This document shows positions 21,232-32,480 of a DNA stretch of 64,000 nucleotides, piece by piece (position 1 is the first letter of the stretch; the number at the start of each line of letters is the position of its first letter). The notes under the pieces are model-generated. The model ran no database searches. It had not been told where the DNA came from and saw nothing but the letters and a program-made list of their open reading frames with translations. A program made the position numbers and the translations under genes. The stretch comes from Dipteris shenzhenensis (lineage: Eukaryota > Polypodiophyta > Polypodiopsida > Gleicheniales): the NCBI GenBank assembly GCA_047967505.1, contig CM106538.1. One strand, given 5' to 3'.

Positions 21232-22144
21232 GGGTTCATGGAGTAGGGTGGGTTGAAAATTTGGGTTGTGGTTGCAGTTAAGACGAGAGAGGGGGGGGGA
21301 GGGGAGATAAAGGAAAGGGGGAGGGATGGGCACATGGGTAAGGTGGCATGGAGAAGGGAGGGGAGGGGAGTTGGAACATATATTTGTTATCATAGTGGAG
21401 AACGTAGAGGGGGAACTTATAAGGTATGCAAAGAGGAGTGTAAAAGGAGAGAGAGGATGAGGAATGTGAAAGTTATGTTCATCTACTAAATGCAAAGGGG
21501 AAGGGAGGAACTATGGGAGATATGTTCATTTTAAAAGTGTATAATTTGACAAGTTTGACCTCATATTTGGATTCCTCGTCGAATTCCGGTCATTTTGAGT
21601 ACCAACATGACCATATTCCGATAAAAATTAAAAAAATGATGTTTTTGTCATGAATTCAGTTTTGGCCTGTTTTGGGCCTACTTTGAGTCTACGCTAGCGC
21701 AGACTCAAAATAGACCCAAAACAGGCCAAAATGACAAAAACACCATTTTTTCAATTTTTATCGGAATATGGTCATGTTGGTACTCAAAATGACCGGAATT
21801 CAACGAGGAATCCAAATTTGAGGTCAAAAGTTTCAAATTATACACTTTTAAAATGAACATATCTCCCATAGTTCCTCCCTTCTACTTTGAATATGGACAT
21901 ATCTTCCATAATTTTTTGCCTCCTACTGCCACTCATATTCGCCCCCCCTTGTGCATAGTATACACTCTTCCACCCCTCCCACATGCTATGAAAATGAACA
22001 TATCCTATATCCTCTCCCCCTCTTTCTAACCTCCCCATCTTTCTTATAACAAAAACACGTATGGATTTCTAAGAAAAGCTCGCAAAAACAAAGGAAATGG
22101 TAGAAAAGCTCACATTAAAAAGCTCACCAAAAGATTTTTCCCCC
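21122..22144. mobile_element. 1,023-bp foldback (long inverted repeat) element
   Basis: The ends are inverted: TTTTTTGGTGAGCTTTTT on the left and AAAAAGCTCACCAAAAG on the right, with extra TGAGCTTTT copies just inside. An AAATRAGGGGTG word flanks both sides (21110-21121 and 22145-22156, one mismatch), while the sister LTR has one copy (AAACGAGGGGT) at the same place, so this is the insertion scar. The interior holds a long near-palindrome, about 21502-21885, centred near 21694 on ACGCTAGCGC. The left arm also has a GA/G run. No transposase frame; best described as a foldback or Mutator-like non-autonomous element. Confidence 0.85.
21195..21234. repeat. (GA)n followed by G14
   Basis: Thirteen GA repeats run into a 14-base G tract inside the left arm of the foldback element, with no counterpart in the right arm. 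Confidence 0.9.
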
Positions 22145-22533
22145 AAATGAGGGGTGAAGGTCACCATCTGCAATGCCCCCCTGAGGCCCCCCTGTGGAAA
22201 AATCACAAGGTACAACTAACCAAACCAAATGTGACCCTCAACCAAATCAAAGGGGGGCCTAACCAAATACCTATGTGGGACAAGCCAAAGTCCACACAAG
22301 GAGACAAAAGGTCAGTCTGCCCCACCAATAGGGTAGCCACCGTCAAAGGCCACAAGGAGGCCGTAGTCACAACAATGAAGGAATAGCCGCCATTGCCAAA
22401 ACATGAGGTCCAAGTCACACTTAAAGTTGCCACACGCATCGAGACAATCCATCACCACAGAGTCCAAATACACTAGAGCTGCCACATGTGAACAGTGCAG
22501 CAGCCTGCATGTGCACAGGTCCACAATATTTCC

Positions 22534-22546
22534 TACTCTGATACCA
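22534..22546 (-). other. primer binding site on -
   Basis: TACTCTGATACCA on +, i.e. TGGTATCAGAGTA on -, directly next to the LTR end; initiator-Met type. Confidence 0.85.
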
Positions 22547-22808
22547 TGTTGGCTCTGCAAAGGGAGCCAGGTTTCAGTCTCAAGTATGGGGTCCCAATCT
22601 CGACCCATAGCTAGAGGTTGGAGCCTCTCTCTCCTCCCTGGGAGGATATGAGAGATAGGGTTATAAGGACATTATATTCAAGAGCTTCACAAGCTCATAT
22701 GTTCTTATGGTATTAAATCCCAAATGATACATGTTGACTACGCACAACTCTATCAATTGATTGCACTCCACTTAGCCAAACGAGGGGTAAATGCCACTAC
22801 CTCCAACA
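22547..22808 (-). repeat. 5' LTR of the miniature element
   Basis: 262 bp bounded by TGTTGG and CCAACA inverted ends. It shares GGGGTCCCAATC, GGAGCCTCTCTCTCCTCCC, CATATGTTCTTATGG and CCACTTAGCCAAA, in the same order, with 20874-21121. Confidence 0.85.
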
Positions 22809-23470
22809 AAAGCACAAATACACAAAGCATATGAAGTACAATTTTTGAGACCATAGAGCAAAGAAAAATACGTAGTACAAGTTCCCCTTCATTCCATGGA
22901 GTTGAATAATGAAGATAGTAGGCACAACTCATCTATTCTATTGGTGCTCTAAATCCCTATGTTTCAATGCCCTTGTGCCACTTCTCATTGCTTTTTTCTT
23001 GTGCTAACATTCTGTGAGTCTCTTTGAGCTTGAATCATTCTTAGAACATTGGGTGTCTGAGCTTGTTTGGGTGCTTTTTGGCTAGCCTTTGATATTCAAA
23101 CGAGGCACACATGGGAGTTGACATATGCAATGATGGGGCATAGATATTAAGTGGCTATGTGAGCTAGCCCAAACCCACGGAGGGGCGCAGGGGGGGTCCT
23201 TTAGTCTAAGACATCTATAGCACGTGATTTCAAGGACTCTTTTATAAGCATGTATGTAACCACTTTATGGTAATTGTTATTATCCCTTTGTAATATTTTA
23301 TCAAATTATAAATTTCATTTTTATAAATGTATTTTATTGGGAGATAAATTATATCCTGCTATAAAAGGCAAGTGACAAACACACTTTAAGCAATTAGGTA
23401 GTGTTATGCGGCCTTCATTATAAGCCTAGCTGAGTTCAACGAACACAAGCTATAAAGGAGCCTTCTAAAC

Positions 23471-24320
23471 AAGGTTGAAGACCACATAGAACCCTATTCT
23501 CAATCTAGATATCACCCTCAGAGGCAGTCCATGGCCTGTTATAACCAAGCCTAAAAGTTGTTAACTATCACTATTAACAACCATCATGGTTGTGGTTGAG
23601 TTGTCAACTTCATGTACTTGCCAAATTCCATCAAAATGAGCCCTTAAGAACATGTCTAAATATGGTTGAAGAAAATATAAATATTTACAATCATCCCCTG
23701 TCTCATCCTCATGAGGTTCTTGGCCTAGGTTTCAAAAAGTCCAAAAACGACTACAATCATTGCTACCATCATGGACGATTCTCCAATAGGGATACCAAAT
23801 AGCCTTAAACTCATCCAAGATGCATACAATCTAAAATACTCAACCCAAAGTTTTTGTATCACTAGGAATATTGTACAAGAAATCCTTCTAAAGCCTATAT
23901 AACTTGAGCTCAATTTTCATGTGAAGTAGGCACTCGAGCGAGTTTGTACCTTGTTGACCTACCATTGGGACAACCACTCATTTATGGTAGTTTGGGGATA
24001 TTGGAGACTTCTAAAGAATAAAATGAGTTTCTATGCTTATAGAGAAATAAGAGTGGGAAAACCAAGCTCTCATGCTCAGTGTTTGGACATTAAAGAACAA
24101 AAGATGTGAAGAAACCTTAATGGCAAGGTTCAAAACCACATAAAACCCTACTCTCAATCTAGGTATCATGTGCATAAGAGGTATTTGTCTTAGGTAGGTC
24201 ATAGATAGGCTGAAAATCGCTACTTATCTATTGCTAGCAACCATCAACGTAATTGAGTATGTAGTGCCAACTTCATGTGCTCTCCAAATTCTGTTAAGAT
24301 CCCAAAGGGGCCATTCTTAA
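23471..24320. repeat. diverged direct repeat, ~185 bp, 660 bp apart
   Basis: Copies 23471-23655 and 24132-24320 share ACCACATARAACCCTA, CTCTCAATCTAGRTATCA, AACCATCA and CAACTTCATGT..CTTGCCAAATT-like order. Substitutions and indels are many. Confidence 0.7.
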
Positions 24321-24710
24321 GAGAAACTGTATAACATGTGCAAGCAAGGACTTGTAAAAAACACCCCTGTGTATGCTTTTTGCTTACAAGGTCTATTGTA
24401 TATTTGTCTTGAATAAAAGTATCCTCTACTACATGCATACTCTATTATATGCTACTATGAATATTGCCCCTCTGTATTCCTACACCATTCTCATATTTTA
24501 ATTCTCTTCTATAAGTTGACTATTAAATCAAATATAATGTGATTTTGAAAATATTAAACTTATAAATTCGGCATATTAATGCTTTGCATAGTTCTCTTAG
24601 AGAATTGGAATCCATGTTCATAGAAGATCTTAAATTTAGGAAGTACAAAAGCATATCTAACATGGGACCCACTTTTAGACCTATTAATGGATAATTCCAT
24701 CAACAAGAGA

Positions 24711-24880
24711 TATCCACTCATTTTATGAAGAAGACAATAGAGAATACATTGCATAATGACAATTTAGGAGATGAATAGTAGTTGTGGATCTAGACACAAA
24801 TATCCATTCATTGTATGAAGAAGACAATAGAGAATACATTGCATATGACAATTTAGGAGACGGCTGATAGTTGTGGATTG
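24711..24880. repeat. 90-bp tandem duplication
   Basis: TATCCAYTCATTKTATGAAG, GAAGACAATAGAGAATACAT and GACAATTTAGGAGA recur exactly 90 bp apart (24711 and 24801). Confidence 0.9.
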
Positions 24881-25232
24881 AGAGCCAAAAGGGCATGCAC
24901 CCCTTCTATTCACATCGTGTGAACACACTTAATGTGAAACACAATTAGACCTTGGTGTTTGTCTTTTTTGAATCAATACCTGGCATGCCTAATCGATTAA
25001 TCACAAGGGAGACTCAACCCACAATATTATAGTGCATAATAGATAGAACCTATGCATTACAATGCAAAAGCATAATGAAAATGCAATGTTCTAGTTTTGC
25101 AGACACCGTGAGCTAAGAATGCATCAATTACATGAAGTACCAAAGTAAATCATACAAGAGAAGATAGACATTGAAAAGATAGACCTTAATATTTCAAAGT
25201 TTATGCAAGAGTTAGGACATTGATACCAAGAT

Positions 25233-25328
25233 TAGAACCATAGCCACTCCAATAAGCATTAATGTGGATAGTAATACTAGGAGCATTAGAACCATAGCCA
25301 CTCCAATAACCATTTATGTGGAGATTGA
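25233..25328. repeat. short direct repeat ~40 bp
   Basis: ATTAGAACCATAGCCACTCC and the following AATAASCATTWATGTGGA occur twice, about 56 bp apart. Confidence 0.85.
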
Positions 25329-26225
25329 CACAACAATTTAGAGTGATATTTACATATGTATCATTACTTGATTTCGTTTACAAGGCTCTCTTTTTATTGT
25401 ATATAACTATGGACATTGCATAATCACAATTCCAAGCTTGATATTGCATTCAAAACAAAGGCTTGGTAGCTCAAACATGAGTCTCAAATTTCATTCACTA
25501 GTGATTTTTTAGTTATACCTATTTCTATGATCATTGATACCACTGACAATTTTATAATGCTATAACAATGGGAGTAGAACTTAGCTTTAATATTAAGGAA
25601 ATTTCAAAACCTCAACATATATTCAAGAAAGTTACACAAAAAAGAATCTACAATTTTCAAAAAGTCTTTTCATACACCAGGCTAGGCAGACCCAAAGTAT
25701 GTATTTTATAAAAAAATTCACAAGCATACCATGAAGGCAACCACATGTGAAGCTATAGTGGCAAAGCTTGCCTCAACCCAAAAAGGGACAACAAACATAT
25801 CATGCAAATACTGGCACTCATATTGAGTGAGGAGCTAAAGCAAACTTCCCTAACATTTCAAACATTTGAATGGACACCTTCCAAATTTACATGAGAACGT
25901 GCACATGAAACAACACTAAAGCACAACACTATGCACAAAAACCTTTGAAAAGCAAGTTAAGTACTCTTATGTCTCATAGAATTTTTGAATATCCTCATAC
26001 CCCCATCATCTAATTGTTTGATATTTCTTATTTGCAAGAAGAGTGTATGTTAAATGAGCAAGTGCAATGATGCTATAAATTGTGACCATGCAAGTGTCAA
26101 CATTTGAACTCCCTTTTCCTTATAATGCCAGCAAAATTGTACGTCCAATCCCTCTAGTCTATCCATCAGTCTACAAGATTCTTATAATCAAGCATTCTAT
26201 TGCCAACTCTTCTCCACGTCCTTTG

Positions 26226-27415
26226 TCACCTACCCAAATACCATATTCCCCTTTTTAATGTTACTAGTGTATTCTCACATCCTATTGATGCTTCTTCATG
26301 GTTCCTCCATGGCACAATATGATCCAATACCCAAGAGTCAAGACCCCTTTGTCCTTGGGTTTCATTGAAGTAAACTCCTCTAACCCTTGTGAGTCTATCT
26401 TCAGATAAAGAGGTATCTCCATTGAATAAATTTCCTAATGTTATCTTATACACATGTTTCCCTATCAATCTCCACAGTTCGACAAATTGATACCTAGTAC
26501 TAGCAAGTTCTTTCTCCAAATCACCATTTTCACTTTCCATGTCAATGTTTTCATCGTAGGCTGAAAATAATAGCACTTTATCTTCCAACCAAGGTTTTTC
26601 CCACCATGCCATGGATGCATTTACACTTTACATCATTCCGAGTTCCTCACATAACTCATAAGCATCCACAAGAACAACTTGTAATGCATTTGCTAACGCT
26701 TCATCATTTGCAATGCTAATATAATCTATTAATCAAACTCCACTTTGTGACTTCTACCATTATGTCATTAATAGTGCAACTATCAATTGCAATGGCTAGC
26801 GGCATATCTACTTGCACGCCTTGTTGTATGGATGTGAAATCTACAATGTTTAAATATTGCCCTTTGGACTTGAGCAACCACGACCGTATGGCATGTGACA
26901 TTCAGCACACCCATAACGTCATTTGAGGCTTTTTCTACAAGTCAATGGTTTGCTCCAATTCAGCTTGGCTTATCTCAAGCACTTTTTCATCTCAAGTTGA
27001 CTATGCAACTTGGAGGTTTCGCCATTAGTATCCACTTGTTGCAACCTTGACGCACATCCCCAGCTCCTCTTATTATTCTTGGACTCTTATTGGCCAACGT
27101 CTCTTGCCTTTTGTTTGATCTTATGCTTTCATCCCTTATTTTCCATCTACTTTCTTGTTTATCTCGTACTATATTCCCATCATCAGTAATATGATTTAAC
27201 AAGTAATCCATGAGCTCATACTCTTCAATTTTGTTTTGTAACAAGGCAAAACTTGCATTTGTCTCACACCTGACAACACCTACATACCATCTTCCAACTG
27301 CCATTAAGGTGTTATATAAAGGGGAGGTAGTAGGAGGGAAGGGCCATTGAGGGCAGGAGAGACGAGAGTGAGAGTAGAAAGTGAGGGCAGAGAGGAGTGA
27401 GGACCAGCAAATCAC
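26226..27415 (-). pseudogene. decayed coding region of unknown family on -
   Basis: Two open frames on - look protein-like. The upstream one contains an ATG at 27303 (MAVGRWYVGVVRCETNASFA) preceded by TTTATATAA, and ends IVNLR with a stop near 26987. The downstream one, ending near 26226, contains AWWEKPWLEDKVLLFSAYDE and GDLEKELASTRYQFVELWRL, which could form a coiled coil. It is preceded by NDEALANALQVVLVDAYELC in the same frame, closed by a stop. Stops and spacer separate the parts, so this is a broken gene or a multi-exon gene I cannot resolve. I do not recognise the family. Confidence 0.4.
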
Positions 27416-28880
27416 GAGCGATCATAGCACTTTAATGGCTTTTTCACTTAGTTTAATCTTGAGCAGATGATGACAGAGAGGACTAGCTATTGAATTTATT
27501 TTTCAAGAGTGAATATTTTTCACTTAGTAGGTTAGGAGTTGAAATTTTCATGGGGATAAAATTCGCAACAAAGGGAATGTATATACTACAGCAAGTATGC
27601 CCATATGAGCAAGAAGCCCATGCTGGCTTTAGAGCCAAAGAAACCATCTAAATAGAAACAAACCACGTTATTGCTAATCAAAAAATATGCCATGAGAGTG
27701 ACAGGATTTTTCCCCCAAACTTTTTATGAATACGTTGAGGGTGTCTCACATTTCCCACAGCTGTATGAAGCCATAATTGTTGTTCTTACATTGATCACTT
27801 GTATCCAGTTGGCATTAAAACTACATTTTGTTTTATTATTCCTGAGAACTCCCCACCGCCGCCATCTTGAGATCTCTCATGCCTTGCTCTAATTGGTCCA
27901 TTAACACTAGGTTTTTCAAGTTACAGACATTCCATCCTTGCTATGCTAGGTCCTTCTTCTTGGGTAGTCGCTTTTATATTTTAAGCGCTCATGATTGGTC
28001 CTTGGATGCTTGGAAGAACTCTAGCTAATGATGCTGGATCATTCAGCTATACTGATGTTTTGCAAAAGTGCACAAGAAAGTATCCACATATTTTGTTATG
28101 CATTACATTGTAACTTATTGTAGGGTATGAAAGCTAAAGCAGTGAAGTCAACGAAGCAATGTTTTGGTCTGCAATAAATTATTAAATGCACACAATACAC
28201 TATTTTGAAAATTATTTTGGGCTGCAGCACAACTTATTTTGGTCTACAGTACACTGTTTTAAAAGATAAAAGCTGAGTCAATCAAGCCCGATGAAGTGAT
28301 GTTTTTCAGCATTGTTAATGCATGTATGGCTGCTTAAAATCTAGAACACACTAAGTTGTAGTCCTGAATTGTATCAAACCAAACATCTGTCATCATGCGA
28401 TCATAAGAATGTATACTGAATGTGATATCACAAAGGATGACAAAAAATTCTTCAACAAAATAATATTTTAGTCTGCAATACACTGTTTTGGAAAATGGAA
28501 GCAGTACATTATTCTATAAAATTATTTTGGTTGGCAATAGAACTTATTTTGGTCTACATTACATTGTTTTGGAAAATGTATATAGCTATCTGGAAAGTGA
28601 AAACAGAAGCAATCCAGAATATGGCGAGAGGCAATTCTAAATAGTTCCAGATCATATATCTATATCGATCATGCAGTCATAAGATCGAATACTGACAATG
28701 ATATCACAAAGGATGACAAAAAAATATTCACCAAAATTCTTTAAAAACAATTATGGTTGGTCTCAAGGACTCCCTAGTAGCATGTAACTGAGTGCTCCAT
28801 AGAACTCCTTAGAAATTACCATGAATACAATCTTTGCATTTGAAATAAATTGAGAGATAAGGTATCAGCCATACTACTTG
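27416..28880. other. spacer with diverged AT-rich repeats
   Basis: No gene seen. ATTTTGGTCTGCAATACACT-type phrases recur four or more times between 28163 and 28590. A ~65-bp segment around 28393-28460 (GATATCACAAAGGATGACAA) is repeated at 28670-28735. Confidence 0.55.
28163..28735. repeat. diverged interspersed repeats
   Basis: Variants of TTTTGGTCTGCAATACACTG and TTTTGGAAAAT alternate with TGATATCACAAAGGATGACA (28419 and 28698). This suggests an old duplication of a few hundred bases. Confidence 0.7.
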
Positions 28881-28885
28881 ACACT

Positions 28886-28963
28886 ATACCTGAGGATTGG
28901 AGCCAGCAATAGCGCTACCACTTTGAAAAGAAACACCAAGTCCCCCAATAGAATTAGCTTCTA
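28886..28963 (-). CDS. possible internal exon on -
   Basis: Read on -, an AATAAATAG acceptor is followed by an open frame reading ANSIGGLGVSFQSGSAIAGS and then NPQ. It ends CAG|GTATAG, a fair splice donor. The Gly/Ser/Asn-rich style matches the larger exon candidate to the right (29310-29820) on the same strand, so both may belong to one gene. Not recognised as a family. If correct, more exons should lie on either side; I did not find them. Confidence 0.3.
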
Positions 28964-29020
28964 TTTATTGAGCTACTGTATTTGTCATTACCACAATGAT
29001 GCTTTGTGGGCAAACAAGCC

Positions 29021-29275
29021 GTGTTGTATGATTTATTACTATCTGAGATGATGTTAGCATTGGCAGTTAATAAATGTAGAAGCTGCAATGGAAACGATGG
29101 CCCATAAAAGACCTTTTAAAAGAACCACCAGCTTTCTTAAACCATACAATCATGGTGTTGTACGATTTGTTACTATCCTAGAAGATTTTGGCATTGGCAA
29201 TTTAATAAATGCATGGAAATGATAGCCCACAAAATACTTCTCAAAAAGAACCACCAACTTTCTCAAACCTTACAA
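29021..29275. repeat. tandem duplication, ~134-bp unit
   Basis: GTGTTGTAYGATTTRTTACT and AAAGAACCACCARCTTTCT recur 134 bp apart (29021 and 29155). Moderately diverged; it sits in what may be an intron. Confidence 0.85.
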
Positions 29276-29309
29276 GCCTAAGTTAAAAAGTATGTGAGAT
29301 AATAAGCAA

Positions 29310-29820
29310 CACTGAAACCAGTTACTTGTAGGAGCTCTCTCATCCATGTGTTCCTCATTATTCCTAAGAGGCTACGATGTGAAGCAGAATTCAAATCAAG
29401 TAAAGTGCTGAGATTTGTGCCTATGGTACATGATGGTTGTGTACTAAAAATAGCCACATGTGACTGTAAAAGACTTGCATCATTTGTTTGTGAGTTGCAT
29501 CGATGTTGATTTCCCAATAGCTTTGCAAGAGTAGTTAACTGCGAACCTTCTACCTCGTTTGAGGCTCCATCAAAGCTGATCATCTTCCCACCAGTAGCAT
29601 TCCTGAGAGTAGAATTAGGAGAAGTGTGTGGAAATGCACCACTTGAGGATACACCAAATGAAGGGAGAAGAGAAGGCTTCTGAGGGGAGACTGCAGACAA
29701 TATTGATTGAAGTTTACCGTAATTTGTTTTGAAGTCACAGTAAGAGTTGAGTTGCCCTTGCATTGGCTGCTCGGTGCCAGTTGAAGCTGTCCAATGCTTT
29801 CTCACCGAACCCTTTTTCAT
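29310..29820 (-). CDS. possible exon of a Ser/Leu/Thr-rich protein on -
   Basis: Open on - from an ATG at 29820 (MKKGSVRKHWTASTGTEQPM) through PSFGVSSSGAFPHTSPNSTL, QLTTLAKLLGNQH and NLSTLLDLNSASHRS. A CAAGTAACTG donor-like site lies near 29310-29320, after which the frame becomes less protein-like and stops near 29278. The Ser-rich, low-order composition suits a regulatory protein rather than a transposon. I do not recognise the family. No frame damage is visible in the exon, unlike nearly everything else in the window, so it may be part of a living gene. Confidence 0.4.
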
Positions 29821-29899
29821 CAATAGGCAATTGGTAGGACAATGAACAACTTTCTAACGTAACACAGGTTTCTGTGGTATCATCTGCAAAACTGAATTT

Positions 29900-30770
29900 T
29901 TGTTGCATCACAAAATTGGCCAGCTACTACTTGTTGAGCCTGGTTGAACACCATCCTTTAGCATATGCAAGCTACGTATTCCATGCCACTACATTCCTCT
30001 TCTATAATGTGCCAGTAACATTGTCCATTTCAAAACCACTTCCATTCATGTCAGTAAGTCTAGCACTGCAAATCTGAGCATCAAGCTCCTTGTATTGGTA
30101 CTATGTTGCCACAAGCTTTCAGGAGGCTAACAAATGCCGTAGCCTTTGCTCATTTCCTCAAATTACTTCTGGCCCTTATCCACTACACCTGTGTGACTTA
30201 ATATAGTAAGTACACTAACGAATAAGACACTGTCTGGCTTTATTCCTTCTCCACAGAAGGAAAGAAAATTTACTCTTGTTGATGGCATATCTTTCAAGAA
30301 GTTTAGTCCACAAATCTTGTAAATCATGTGCTTTTGCAAGTGATCCACATTTGGCATACATATCGACCTATGTGTTGCCAACAAAACGGGTTTCTTTCTA
30401 AATACTTTCTGGAAAATTTAGCATCTATTTTCCTGCCCTTGTCTACAGCTCCTATGCTGCCACAAGCTTGCAAGATACAAACAAACATGAAACACCCTCA
30501 TGTTGCATCTGCTCAAAGAAATTCAGTGCTTCTTGGCTGACCTCATGTTTGGCACATCCTGTGATTACTGCATTCCAGGAGACTAGATCTCAAAGTGGAA
30601 GGCTGTCAAACACTTCCTGTGCTTTTGCAAGGGAACCAAATTTGGCATAGATGTCAACCACAAGACATCACCAACAAAATGATCTCTTTCCAGCAACCCC
30701 TTTCTGCAAATCTCAGCCTGAATCATTTAAAAGAACTCATATGCTACCACAAACTTCAAGGCATAGCAAA
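29900..30770 (-). pseudogene. PPR protein pseudogene on -
   Basis: PPR proteins bind organelle RNA through ~35-residue helical repeats. Read on -, the order is: VVDIYAKFGSLAKAQEVFDS, SWNAVITGCAKHEVSQEALN, FFEQMQHEG, ACGSIGAVDKG, then GIKPDSVLFVSVLTILSHTG near 30200 and a further LLKACGNI phrase near 30100. These are PLS-type repeats in correct order but split over several frames with stops, so it is dead. No DYW or E domain is visible. Its right end meets a + strand LINE remnant at about 30770. Confidence 0.88.
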
Positions 30771-30774
30771 TGCC

Positions 30775-32427
30775 AAATGGAGAAGGGCTTCGGCATATAC
30801 ATGGGTAGTCTTTCCTTTGATCAACACCCTTGACACACTCAAGAATCTTGCCAATGGAAAAGCAGTAGACATTATGAATATATCCACTGAAATGCTGAAG
30901 TGTGGTGAGAAGAATATCAAATTGATATGTGACATGTTGATCATGATTTGCAATAGGTCACGCATCTTGGAATCAGGACATGAAGCTGGATAGGATAGAC
31001 ACATGACGTCAAGTAGTGTATTCCGCTACAACAACTAAGAAGTCAAGACAAAGGAAAACACTCTTCTTTTTCATACATCTTTGACAATAGTTTCCACAGA
31101 TGGACTAGAGCCAAGCCTATCATACATGCTCAGAAACTAGCATTACTTAGCTGCCATAGGCACTCACTTTGCTCAAGTCCTTGTCCATAAAGACTGACTA
31201 CTCAGTCAAATTCAGAGTCTGGCTCAACCATGACTCTACAGACTAGTTGGCACTCTATACCTGAACACACATACACATGGCTGTGCACATTGCACACCTT
31301 ATGTACCACACATTGACATTGTTTTTGTACTTGACGTGATTGGGTCTCATAGACCATATTTTGGTCTCCAAATGACAATAATACAATCTTGGAGACTCAC
31401 AAAATCTGCTACCAGTGCTGAAGTGCTTTAGCACAGTGGTTGTCCCTAAATGAGGACAAAGCATATAATTGCCAAAATAGTTCAGCCCAAACAGCAGCCA
31501 TTTATTTTGTACCTTGAGCAAGAAATCCAGCTTGTATACACTTTGAATGCTTTGGAATTGAAGTTCCTTCAGCTCATTAGTGGTATAAGTGTTCTAGATG
31601 GTAGCTTGAAGCAGGTGCAGTAACAAAAGCAATAAAGGAGGCATTCGAAGATGGCGCCTTAGATCTTATCTATTTGATGCATTGGTTATACATGTCCTTT
31701 ATGCCTTGGAGGTTTGGAAAGGGAGCACCTCTAGATGCACTTGGAACAATATCAAAAAGATCCAAAAATTGTTCCTGCATAGGCACATGGGGGTTAAGGC
31801 TACCATCTCATACTCTATTCTCTTGTTTACGATTCGGAAAAGGTCACTCCAAAGTCTCACAATGGAGAGAGTATATAATATATCATCAAGTTGAGGCTTA
31901 TGCCCAATTGAGGATAGCTTGGGAGGTTACCTCTAAGGCACAAAGTGTGGTCAGCAGTAAAATGCTTGCATCTGGATTGGTCTTTGAAAAAAGAACATGA
32001 TTTAGGAGATGGTACGCAGAACGGCTTTTCCACCAACCTGTCAAAGAGGTGAAGAAACAATTTATTGAAATACATTTGTTGATTGTGCCTCACCTCGAAT
32101 ATTGAAAGAGCTACTATGGAGGTTTTGAACGGTCACAATCCCAAGTGATCCCACCATGGCTACATGTATGATTACTCTGATCTGTACCAGGTCTCTATAT
32201 TTGGGCATTGTGACTGGAGAATGAGGAGGGCAGTCACAAGTCTTGCACCTGCACTCCATGCAACTTGGGAGAGGTAGAGACTGAGGAACATAAACTTATG
32301 TTTTGCCCAACTTTTTCTCACATTAGATGGGATTCAATGTCTCTTGAGAGGTTCATCAGCTTACCAGACATGCTTTGCAACAGCAACATCTGGCACCCAT
32401 GGGCACTCTTCTTGACCATCGAGATCA

Positions 32428-32475
<48 letters not shown>

Positions 32476-32480
32476 TGGCC
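30775..32480 (+). pseudogene. LINE-type reverse transcriptase remnant on +
   Basis: The left part reads LKNLANGKAVDIMNISTEML and CGEKNIKLICDMLIM, the first RT blocks of a plant non-LTR element. After about 31000 the RT palm is missing. From about 31640 the C-terminal part reads SYLFDALVIHVLYALEVWKG, NNIKKIQKLFLHRHMGVKA and LGEVETEEHKLMFCPTFSHI, a zinc-binding C-terminal segment. Frames change repeatedly. A (CT)n tract and unique sequence follow. It is a deleted, dead copy. Confidence 0.8.
32430..32472. repeat. (CT)n microsatellite
   Basis: About 21 CT repeats without interruption, just beyond the LINE remnant's C-terminal coding. Confidence 0.97.

Larger units (their letters stand above)
20874..22808 (-). 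mobile_element. miniature LTR retroelement (TRIM-like) on -, with nested foldback
   Basis: Read on -: a 5' LTR (22547-22808) begins TGTTGGAGG and ends CCAACA, followed at once by a primer site TGGTATCAGAGTA. About 360 bp of non-coding interior follows, then a G-rich tract AGGGGGGCCTCAGGGGGG (22178-22197 on +) and a second, diverged LTR copy at 20874-22175. That second LTR is split by a 1,023-bp foldback element. The interior is far too short for gag-pol, so it fits the TRIM class of non-autonomous LTR elements. I found no matching target duplication at the outer ends, probably because of age. Confidence 0.8.
22809..26225. other. AT-rich spacer with diverged duplications
   Basis: No gene found. 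Three duplications are visible: 23471-23655 resembles 24132-24320; a 90-bp tandem duplication lies at 24711-24880; a ~40-bp repeat lies at 25233 and 25289. Short frames have no motifs. Confidence 0.5.
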
